Shown here: one piece after another, positions 9,700-16,659 of the stretch
How the letters are laid out: each line of letters starts with the position of its first letter
How positions within the stretch are numbered: position 1 is the first letter of the stretch
NCBI RefSeq assembly: GCF_039503195.1
Contig: NZ_JBCJKP010000001.1
Span: 5,022,001-5,086,000 of the forward strand
Direction of reading: 5' to 3'
Length of the DNA stretch: 64,000 nt
Source of the DNA: Streptomyces mirabilis
GTDB taxonomy: Bacteria; Actinomycetota; Actinomycetes; Streptomycetales; Streptomycetaceae
The notes under the pieces: model-generated
Told to the model about the DNA's origin: nothing
Seen by the model: only the letters and a program-made list of their open reading frames with translations
The model's database searches: none
Position numbers and translations under genes: made by a program

Positions 9700-10596
9700 G
9701 TGGGGGAGAACGTGGTGGCGGCGGAACGTTTCGAGGAACACCGGTCCCATCTGCGCGCGGTGGCCTACCGCATGCTCGGCTCGCTGAGCGAGGCCGACGA
9801 CGCCCTCCAGGAGGCCTGGCTGCGCGTCGGCCGCGCCGACACGAGCGGCGTCGAGAACCTCGCCGGATGGCTGACCACGGTCGTCGCCCGGGTCTGTCTG
9901 AACCTGCTCCGCACGCGCGAACGACAGCGCGAGGAGCCCCTCGACGTCCACGTCGACGCACGGGTCGCCGATGCCGTCGTCGGTCCGGCGGGCGGCCGGG
10001 ACCCCGAAGAGGAGGCGGTGCTCGCCGACTCCGTGGGCGTGGCCCTGCTCGTCGTACTCGACACGCTGGGGCCCGCCGAACGGCTCGCCTTCGTGCTGCA
10101 CGACATGTTCGCCGTGCCCTTCGACGAGATCGGCCCGATGCTCGAACGGTCCCCGGCCGCCGTACGCCAGCTCGCCAGCCGGGCCCGGCGGCGGGTCAAG
10201 GGCGCCTCGCCGCTGCCCGAGGCCGATCTGGCACGGCGGTACCGGGTCGTGGACGCGTTCCTCGCCGCCACCCGGGGCGGGAACTTCGACGCGCTGGTCG
10301 CCCTGCTCCACCCCGACGTGGTCCTGCACGCCGACAAGGCCGTCATCCCCACCCCCGAACCCGTCGTGGTCCGCGGGGCGCACACCGTGGCCAAGGGCGC
10401 GATGGCCGCGACCGGCCGCGCCGCGTTCACCGGGGTCGCGCTCGTCGACGGGACGGTCGGCCTGGCGATGGCTCCGCGCGGCCGGCTTTCCGTGGTACTC
10501 GTCTTCGCGTTCGCGGACGGTCTGATCACCGCAATCGACGTGATCGCGGAGCCGGAACGACTGGGCCGACTCGAAATCGCCGTTCTCGACAACTGA
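9700..10596 (+). CDS. ECF41-family RNA polymerase sigma factor (SigJ-like) with SnoaL-like C-terminal domain
   Basis: The 298-residue protein has sigma region 2 (RFEEHRSHLRAVAYRMLG about residues 10-27; SEADDALQEAWLR about 31) and region 4 (about 110-165, with ERLAFVLHDMF and RQLASRARRR), followed by a ~110-residue SnoaL/NTF2-like C-terminal domain. That extension, used instead of a separate anti-sigma factor, defines the ECF41 group. The GTG at 9700 follows GAGGAAGG by 11 bases; in-frame GTG codons at 9712 and 9715 are alternatives. The gene is divergent from its likely target oxidoreductase and is followed by a strong terminator. Confidence 0.9.
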   Translation: MGENVVAAERFEEHRSHLRAVAYRMLGSLSEADDALQEAWLRVGRADTSGVENLAGWLTTVVARVCLNLLRTRERQREEPLDVHVDARVADAVVGPAGGRDPEEEAVLADSVGVALLVVLDTLGPAERLAFVLHDMFAVPFDEIGPMLERSPAAVRQLASRARRRVKGASPLPEADLARRYRVVDAFLAATRGGNFDALVALLHPDVVLHADKAVIPTPEPVVVRGAHTVAKGAMAATGRAAFTGVALVDGTVGLAMAPRGRLSVVLVFAFADGLITAIDVIAEPERLGRLEIAVLDN

Positions 10597-10613
10597 CAGC
10601 GAGGAAAGCCACC

Positions 10614-10651
10614 GAGGCAATCCCGTATTCCACTCGATACGGGATTGCCTC
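10614..10651 (+). terminator. Perfect 15-bp stem-loop terminator after the sigma factor gene
   Basis: GAGGCAATCCCGTAT and its exact reverse complement are separated by an 8-base loop, beginning 18 bases after the sigma factor stop codon. The stem is stable and well placed for transcription termination; no T-run follows. Confidence 0.85.
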
Positions 10652-10917
10652 GACGCGCGTACGGCATTACCGTTGCGCCCATGACTGCCGGGTCGGCCTT
10701 GTGCCGTGAGCGAGTTGGTTGCCCGGCCTCCGAGTGAGGCCGCGGCGGGGTGGAGCCCCGCCCACCCCGACCGCCCTCTTCTTCGCACCACCTCTTCACC
10801 TCACCGCGCGTCCGCTTCCTCCGGAATTCCGCGCGCTCTCCCGCACCCCCTTACCGCGCCGTGCCCCAAAACGCCCCGCGGCAATTCACCCTGCCCGAAA
10901 ACAAAAGAAAGCGACGC

Positions 10918-11766
10918 ATGCCCAACCCCTTCAATCAGCAAGTCATCGAAGAGTTCCGCGCCCACCACGGGAAAGTCGGCGGATATTTCGAGGGAGCCCG
11001 GCTCCTTCTGCTCACCACCACCGGCGCCCGCACCGGAACCCCGCACACCACCCCCGTCGGCTACTACCCCGACGGCGGCGACCGCGTCATCGTCATCGCC
11101 TCCGCCGGGGGCGCGCACCGGCACCCGGACTGGTACCGCAACCTCGTCGCCCACCCGCGCGTGCGGGTCGAGAGCGGCGTCTTCGCCTACGACGCCGAGG
11201 CCGTCGTCCTCGAGGGCGCCGAGCGCGACCGGCTCTTCGCCCGCGCGGTGGAGGCCGACCAGGGATGGGCGGAGTACCAGGCGAAGACGGACCGGGTGAT
11301 CCCCGTCGTCGCGCTCCGCGAGATCCCCGGGAACGGTCCGCCGCACGTCGACGCGGGCTCGCCGGGCGAGGCACTGAGGGTCGTCCACGACGCCTTCCGG
11401 CGCGAACTGGCGCTCATCCGCCAAGAGTTCGCCGTCTCGGGCAGTTCCCTCGGCGCCCAGCTCCGGGTCAACTGCCTCTCCCTCTGCCAGGGCCTGCACC
11501 GGCACCACGCCGGCGAGGACCTCGGTCTCTTCCGTGTCCTCGCCAACCGCCACCCCGGCCTCACCCCGGTCCTGGACCGGCTGCGCGTCGAACACGAGCG
11601 GATCACGGTGCTGATCGAGGAGTTGCGCCGGGTGGTCGGCGAGCGGCCCGCGGTCCCGACCCGCGTACTCCCCGAGGTGGTGCGCCTGACGGAGGAGCTG
11701 GAAGCCCATCTCGCCTACGAGGAGGAACAGTTGACCCCGGCCCTGGAGGCAGTGACCATCCCCTGA
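10918..11766 (+). CDS. F420-dependent nitroreductase-like (DUF385) domain fused to hemerythrin HHE domain
   Basis: The 282-residue protein joins two domains. Residues 1 to about 130 match the deazaflavin-dependent nitroreductase family (GKVGGYFEGARLLLLTTTGARTG begins the domain; PVGYYPDGGD; PDWYRNLVAHPRV), a split beta-barrel that binds F420. Residues about 145-282 form a four-helix hemerythrin-like domain with metal-ligand candidates HRHHAGED (about 198), EHERI (about 225) and HLAYEEEQ (about 266). Such fusions may couple a flavin-like cofactor to a di-iron or oxygen-sensing site. The start at 10918 gives the normal family N-terminus (MPNPFNQQ); the open frame extends upstream without support. 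It stands alone. Confidence 0.82.
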   Translation: MPNPFNQQVIEEFRAHHGKVGGYFEGARLLLLTTTGARTGTPHTTPVGYYPDGGDRVIVIASAGGAHRHPDWYRNLVAHPRVRVESGVFAYDAEAVVLEGAERDRLFARAVEADQGWAEYQAKTDRVIPVVALREIPGNGPPHVDAGSPGEALRVVHDAFRRELALIRQEFAVSGSSLGAQLRVNCLSLCQGLHRHHAGEDLGLFRVLANRHPGLTPVLDRLRVEHERITVLIEELRRVVGERPAVPTRVLPEVVRLTEELEAHLAYEEEQLTPALEAVTIP

Positions 11767-11900
11767 ACCGCTCCTGAGCCCGGCCGGCCCTGGCCCCTGG
11801 CTCGCTCCCGAGCCCGGCGGGCTTCCGCCGAGTGGCGCGGGCGGTGACCGGACCCCGCACGCCTACCGTGGTCCGGTCACCGTCCCGAGGAGCACCCCAC

Positions 11901-12569
11901 ATGATCGCGCTCGTCACCGGCGCCAACCGCGGCATCGGCCGCGAGGTCGCCCGGCAGCTGGCCGACGCGGGCCACACCGTGTTTCTGACGGCCAGATCCG
12001 CCGAGGCCGCCGCGGAAGCGGCCCGCGCCGCCGGGCCCGGCGCGCACCCGCTGCGCCTGGACGTCACGTCCGAGGCGGACATCACCGCGGTCGCCCGGGA
12101 CCTCACCGCCCTGGACGTGCTGGTCAACAACGCGGCGATCACGTACGACACCTGGCAGCGCGCGACCGACGCCGACCTGGACGTCGTACGGGAGGCGGCC
12201 GAGACGAATCTCTACGGGCCCTGGCGGCTGACGCAGGCGTTGCTGCCGCTCCTGCGGGCGAGCCCGCACCCGCGGGTCGTCAACGTCTCCAGCGAGCTCG
12301 CGTCCCTCGCGTCCATGGGCGGCGGCACCCCCGCGTACGCGTCGACCAAGGCGGCCCTCAACGCCCTCACCCGCATGCTCGCCGCCGAACTGGGCCCCGA
12401 CCGGGTCCTCGTCAACGCCGTCTGTCCCGGCTGGGTCGCCACCGACATGGGCGGTCCCGGTGGGCGCCCGGTCGCGGAGGGCGCCGCGAGCGTCGTATGG
12501 GCGGCGACCCTCCCGGACGACGGCCCGACCGGCGGCTTCTTCCGCGACGGGCAGCCCCTGCCGTGGTAG
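11901..12569 (+). CDS. Short-chain dehydrogenase/reductase
   Basis: The 222-residue classical SDR has the NADP-binding motif TGANRGIG (residues 6-13), the strand motif NNAAI (about 80) and the catalytic set with Ser in NVSSELASL and Tyr/Lys in YASTK (about 150). The substrate cannot be read from sequence. The ATG at 11901 follows CGAGGAGC and places the glycine motif at the normal distance from the N-terminus. It converges with the helicase gene, and the short gap contains a tandem repeat. Confidence 0.88.
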   Translation: MIALVTGANRGIGREVARQLADAGHTVFLTARSAEAAAEAARAAGPGAHPLRLDVTSEADITAVARDLTALDVLVNNAAITYDTWQRATDADLDVVREAAETNLYGPWRLTQALLPLLRASPHPRVVNVSSELASLASMGGGTPAYASTKAALNALTRMLAAELGPDRVLVNAVCPGWVATDMGGPGGRPVAEGAASVVWAATLPDDGPTGGFFRDGQPLPW

Positions 12570-12650
12570 CCACCGGGTCACCCGGCCGGTCCTGGCCCGC
12601 TGGCCACCAGGTCACACGGCGGGTCCTGGCCCCGGTAGCCGCCGGGTCAC
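12569..12650. repeat. Short tandem repeat (~34 bp, 2.4 copies) between convergent genes
   Basis: Copies beginning GCC(A/G)CC(G/A)GGTCAC start at 12569, 12603 and 12638 (spacing 34 and 35). The array overlaps the end of the SDR gene and the last codons of the helicase gene, both of which happen to encode a terminal PLPW. Confidence 0.6.
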
Positions 12651-14764
12651 CAGGGCAGGGGCCGCGCGTGCACGACCTCCAGCCGCGACACGGCCCGGGT
12701 GAGCACCACGTACAGCCGGTGCAGGCCGCGCGCCTCCGCCTCGGCGACGGCCGCCGGTTCGACGGCCACCACATGGTCGTACTCGAGTCCCTTGGCGAGG
12801 GTGGCGGGCACCACCGCGACACGTGCGCCCAGTTCCTCGGGCCCCGCGGCCTCGACCCCGGCGGCGCGCAGCGCCTCGCGCACTCCCCCGACGTCCGGGT
12901 CGGCCGCGATGACGCCGATGGACCCCTCCTGCGCGAGCGCGCCGCGCACCGCGTCGACGGTGGCGGGCAGTACGTCCCGTGCGTCGGGGACCGCGCGGAC
13001 CGTCAGCTCCCCGTCCCGGCGCAGCGACCGAGCCGGCGGTACGCGCACGTCGAGTCGTGCCAGCAGCCGGTTGGCGAGCCCGACGACGGCTTCCGGCACC
13101 CGGAACCCGATCGTCAGCGGCACCACGGCCGCATCCGGCTTCCCGAGATGCCCGAGCAGTTCGCCCCACTCCCGGGCCGCCCAGGGCGTCGTGCCCTGGG
13201 CGAGATCCCCGAGCACCGTGAGCGAGCCGAAGGGGGCCCGGCGCGCGATCGCCCGGCACTCCATCGGTGACAGGTCCTGCGCCTCGTCGACGACCACGTG
13301 GCCGTAGCCTTTCGGGTGTTCGACCAGCCCGGCGACCTCGTCGAGCAGGACGAGGTCGGCGGCCGACCACCGGGCCGACTTGTACGAGCGGGGCGGCTTC
13401 GCCCACAGGATCGCCTTCCGCTCGTCGGCGTCCAGCAGCCCGTCCGCCGCGTCGGCCAGCGCCTCGGCGTCGGTGAGGAGCCGGGCGAGGACCTCCTCGG
13501 GCCGCATCCGGGGCCAGACCGCGTCGACGTACGCGCCGACCGGCCGGGCTCCCGAGACCTTCCGCGCCCAGGCGTTCGTCTGGGGCCCGGCGCGCCATTC
13601 GGCCTGTTCCCGCAGCCGCCGCACGGCCCGCGTCCGTACCCGCTCGCGCCCGATGCCGTACGGGGGTTCTTCCGCCCGTACGCCGTCCACGATGCGGTTC
13701 AGTTCCTCGGCCGACAGCCGCCACCGGTACGAACCGTCCGGCACGACGAGCGGGTCGGCGTACGTGCCGATGTTCCCGTACAGGGCCCGGCGCAGGACCT
13801 CCGCCATCCGTGCGTCGTGTTTGACGGCGGCGGCGCGCTCGTCGTCGCGCGCCGTGACGGGGTGGCGGGCGATCTCGTCCCCGAGCGTCGACTGCCGTAC
13901 GCCGCCCTCGCCGAGGGCGGGCAGCACCTCGGCGATGTACGCGAGGAAGGTGGGGTTGGGGCCGAGGATCAGCAGTCCACCGCGGCGGATGCGCTGGGGG
14001 TGGGTGTAGAGGAGGTACGCGGCCCGGTGCAGGCCGACGGCCGTCTTGCCGGTGCCGGGGGCGCCCTGTACGCACACGGACGTGGCGAGGTCCCCGCGGA
14101 CGAGGTGGTCCTGCTCGGGTTGGATGGTCGCGGCGATGTCCCTCATGGGGCCGACACGGGGGCGTTCGATCTCGCCCGTGAGAATGCGGCTCTCCGGAAG
14201 CCAGGGGCCTTCATGCCCCTGATCCCGGCGACCGTCCTCGTCCCGGTGGGCGTACTCATCCCCGTGGCCGTCCCGATCGGGTCGGCTCCCTCCGATGTGT
14301 TCGTCCTCCAGGCCGGTGAGGTCGGCCGAGTCCCCCTTGCTCCCCGGCGCCCAGCCGAAGCGCCGGCGCACGGCCACGCCCTGGGGGTCGCGGGCGCTCG
14401 CCTGGTAGAAGGCGCGTGAGACGGGGGCCCGCCAGTCGACGACGAGGGGTGGGGCGGCGGGGTGTTCGGTGATGCGCAGGCGGCCGATGTGGTAGCTCTG
14501 CCCGGCGTGTTCACCACCGCCGGGGGCGAAGTCCAGCCTGCCGAAGAACAGCGGGCCTTCGGGAAGTTCACGCAGATCCCTGGCCTGGCCGCGCAGTCGC
14601 CGGCCGAGCGCTTCGGCGTCGGCACCGGAGGCGGAGACGTCCTCACCGGTGACGACCTGCTCCTCGGCGCCGTCGACCATCGCGGCGAGGCCGGCCCGGC
14701 AGGCGTCGTGGTGGGCGCGTTCACGGGTGAGGGAGCGGGCGAGGGCGGGGTCGGTTGACGTCAC
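12647..14764 (-). CDS. HelD/HelR-like RNA polymerase-associated UvrD/Rep-family ATPase
   Basis: The 705-residue protein is a HelD-type superfamily 1 protein. The N-terminal arm (about residues 1-60) is helical, followed by the HelD-specific region with DWRAPVSRAFYQA (about 125) and RRFGW. Walker A is QGAPGTGKTAVGLHRAAYL (about 235), Walker B is VVVDEAQDLSPME (about 465) and motif IV-like GFRVPEAVV lies about 530. HelD proteins enter the RNA polymerase channels and release stalled complexes; the HelR subgroup protects polymerase from rifamycins. The start GTG at 14764 was chosen because a longer frame (to 14833) would run through an AT-rich dyad region. There is no RAE upstream, so a general HelD role is as likely as a HelR role. 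An Asp/His/Gly-rich insertion lies at about 170-195. Confidence 0.85.
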   Translation of the reverse strand: MTSTDPALARSLTRERAHHDACRAGLAAMVDGAEEQVVTGEDVSASGADAEALGRRLRGQARDLRELPEGPLFFGRLDFAPGGGEHAGQSYHIGRLRITEHPAAPPLVVDWRAPVSRAFYQASARDPQGVAVRRRFGWAPGSKGDSADLTGLEDEHIGGSRPDRDGHGDEYAHRDEDGRRDQGHEGPWLPESRILTGEIERPRVGPMRDIAATIQPEQDHLVRGDLATSVCVQGAPGTGKTAVGLHRAAYLLYTHPQRIRRGGLLILGPNPTFLAYIAEVLPALGEGGVRQSTLGDEIARHPVTARDDERAAAVKHDARMAEVLRRALYGNIGTYADPLVVPDGSYRWRLSAEELNRIVDGVRAEEPPYGIGRERVRTRAVRRLREQAEWRAGPQTNAWARKVSGARPVGAYVDAVWPRMRPEEVLARLLTDAEALADAADGLLDADERKAILWAKPPRSYKSARWSAADLVLLDEVAGLVEHPKGYGHVVVDEAQDLSPMECRAIARRAPFGSLTVLGDLAQGTTPWAAREWGELLGHLGKPDAAVVPLTIGFRVPEAVVGLANRLLARLDVRVPPARSLRRDGELTVRAVPDARDVLPATVDAVRGALAQEGSIGVIAADPDVGGVREALRAAGVEAAGPEELGARVAVVPATLAKGLEYDHVVAVEPAAVAEAEARGLHRLYVVLTRAVSRLEVVHARPLPW

Positions 14765-14773
14765 TCGGCCAAG

Positions 14774-14816
14774 GATACCGAATAGCGTTACTGAGTAACA
14801 TTTTTTACTCGGTATC
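14774..14816. promoter_or_regulatory. Nested dyads in AT-rich promoter region of the HelD-like gene
   Basis: A 13-bp palindrome GTTACT-G-AGTAAC (14787-14799) is nested within the inverted repeat GATACCGA (14774-14781) and TCGGTATC (14809-14816), only 10 bases upstream of the helicase start. The region is unusually AT-rich. It is a likely operator, perhaps for the adjacent TetR protein. Confidence 0.55.
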
Positions 14817-14847
14817 TTTCTTTGTCCGGTCACTCATCCCCATGGAG

Positions 14848-15453
14848 CTACGCATAGCGCGGAAGACCCGCCTCCAGCTGCGCGAACGCCTCCTCGGCCG
14901 CGGCGACCGCGTCGGGCCCCACCTGCTCGACGGCCTCACCGTCGGCGATCCGTCGCCAGTTCTCCAGGGCGAGGACGCGCTGTACGGCGATGATCTGCCC
15001 GGCGGCGAGCCGTGCGCCGAGGTCGCCGCCGAGCGCCCCGGCGAGCGCGGCCTCGGACCGCTCCAGGTATCTGAACATCCCGGCGGCCAGGGAGGGCGTC
15101 CCGTAGAGGAGACGGTGATAGGCCAGGACCTGCGGGGCGTCGTTGAGGCCGGTGACGGGGTCGCGGCGCTCCAGCCCGTCGAGGAAGTGCCGGCGCAGCG
15201 CCGTCAACGGGGACGGTCCGCGTGCGGCGACGCGCGCGGGTTCGTCCTCGTGATCGGCGAACCGGTGCAGGACCAGGTCCTCCTTGGTCGGGAAGTACCG
15301 GAAGAGCGTCGGCTTGGAGATCTCGGCGGCGGCGGCCACCTCCGCGACGGACACGGCGTCGAACCCCTTCTCCAGAAAGAGTCCGATCGCGATGTCGGAG
15401 ACGGCCTGGTACATCCGCTGCTTCTTGCGCTCGCGCAGTCCGATCTCACCCAT
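14848..15453 (-). CDS. TetR-family transcriptional regulator
   Basis: The 201-residue protein has an N-terminal TetR DNA-binding domain. The motif VAEVAAAAEISKPTLFRYFP (about residues 36-55) contains the helix-turn-helix, and a helical ligand-binding domain follows. It is divergent from a quinone oxidoreductase gene starting 189 bases away and lies 84 bases upstream of the HelD-like gene on the same strand. Typical TetR practice would be repression of the divergent oxidoreductase, with control of the helicase also possible. The ligand is unknown. Confidence 0.87.
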   Translation of the reverse strand: MGEIGLRERKKQRMYQAVSDIAIGLFLEKGFDAVSVAEVAAAAEISKPTLFRYFPTKEDLVLHRFADHEDEPARVAARGPSPLTALRRHFLDGLERRDPVTGLNDAPQVLAYHRLLYGTPSLAAGMFRYLERSEAALAGALGGDLGARLAAGQIIAVQRVLALENWRRIADGEAVEQVGPDAVAAAEEAFAQLEAGLPRYA

Positions 15454-15519
15454 GCCCCGAGCCTACGCACGCCCCGGCACCTCCCTGGCCTCCCCGACCT
15501 TCCCCGGCCCTGCGGGGTC

Positions 15520-15572
15520 CTCCTTGGTTCCTCCTTCGTCCTCCTTGGCCCTCCTTGGCCCTCCTTGACCTC
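15520..15572. repeat. CCTCCTTGG tandem repeat in the TetR/oxidoreductase gap
   Basis: The unit CCTCCTTGG(C/T) recurs about five times between the TetR start and the quinone oxidoreductase start. It occupies the promoter interval, so it may affect promoter spacing. No dyad symmetry is seen in the unit. Confidence 0.5.
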
Positions 15573-15641
15573 AACCAGGCTTCAGGTCGAAGACTGTCCG
15601 GCGTTCGGCCATGCCTGTCTTCGGCTTTGAGGAGCGTTGCG

Positions 15642-16613
15642 ATGCGTGCGGTGCAGGTGAAGGAGTTCGGAGGCCCCGAGGTCCTGGTTCCCGTGGAACT
15701 TCCCGATCCGGCTCCGGCGCCGGGGGAGGTCGTGATCGACGTGGCGTACGCGGACACGATCTTCGTGGAGACGCAGGTGCGGGCGGGGTGGGGGCGGGAA
15801 TGGTTCCAGGTGGCTCCGCCGTACGTCCCCGGGGGCGGCGTGTCCGGTGTCGTCGGTGCCGTGGGGGCGGGCGTTCCCGGCGAGTGGCTGGGGCGCCGGG
15901 TCACGTCCTATGTCACGGGCAGCTACGCGGAGCGGGCCGTGGCGGCGGTGTCGGCGCTGACGGTGGTGCCCGACGGCCTGGACCTGCGCAGCGCGGCGGC
16001 CCTGGTGCATGACGGCGTCACCGCCAACGGCCTGCTCAACCTGACCGCCGTGGGCCCCGGCGACCGCGTACTGATCCTCGGCGCCTCCGGTGGCATGGGC
16101 ACGCTGCTCGTCCAACTGGCCCACGAGCGCGAGGCGCGGGTGGTCGCGGTGGCCCGCGGAGACGCCAAACTCGCCCTGGTACGGGACCTCGGGGCGGACG
16201 ACGTGGTGGACGCCACCCGGGACGACTGGGTGTCCGCCGCCCGCAAGGCGCTCGGTGGGGCCGTCGAGGGGGCGGACGTCGTCCTGGACGGTGTGGGCGG
16301 CGGCCTGGGGGCCGCGGCCCTGCCCCTGACGGCAGACGGCGGCCGGTTCTCCGCCCACGGGGCGCCGTCGGGCGGCTTCTCTCGCCTCGACACGGCGGAG
16401 GCCACCCGCCGGGGGATCGAGCTCTTCGGCATCGCCGACGTCCAGTTCGGCCCCGCCGACCTGCGCCGCTTCACCTCCGACGCCTATGCCGAGGCCGCGG
16501 CGGGACGGCTGCGGCCGGTGATCGGGGAGGTGTTTCCACTCGAACGCGCGGCCCAGGCCCATGCGGCTATTGAGGGGCGGGGGTTGGTGGGGAAGGTGGT
16601 GCTGGAGGTGTGA
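15642..16613 (+). CDS. NADPH:quinone oxidoreductase-like MDR-family protein
   Basis: The 323-residue medium-chain dehydrogenase/reductase lacks the zinc-binding cysteines of alcohol dehydrogenases, as in quinone oxidoreductases. The GroES-like N-terminal domain contains FGGPEVL (about residue 9). The NADPH Rossmann motif is LILGASGGMGTLLVQLA (about 146-162). The start at 15642 follows TGAGGAGCGTTGC; the upstream extension of the open frame lies over the TetR gene and the repeat. Divergent TetR regulation is likely. The substrate may be a quinone or an unsaturated carbonyl compound. Confidence 0.87.
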   Translation: MRAVQVKEFGGPEVLVPVELPDPAPAPGEVVIDVAYADTIFVETQVRAGWGREWFQVAPPYVPGGGVSGVVGAVGAGVPGEWLGRRVTSYVTGSYAERAVAAVSALTVVPDGLDLRSAAALVHDGVTANGLLNLTAVGPGDRVLILGASGGMGTLLVQLAHEREARVVAVARGDAKLALVRDLGADDVVDATRDDWVSAARKALGGAVEGADVVLDGVGGGLGAAALPLTADGGRFSAHGAPSGGFSRLDTAEATRRGIELFGIADVQFGPADLRRFTSDAYAEAAAGRLRPVIGEVFPLERAAQAHAAIEGRGLVGKVVLEV

Positions 16614-16659
16614 GAGAGCGCAGCATCGAGGCCGCCGACCGCCCGCAGCCGACAACAGG

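Noticed and set aside
14764..14833. Longer start of the HelD-like gene at 14833
   Set aside because: The extension would translate through an AT-rich dyad promoter region and lacks resemblance to HelD N-termini.
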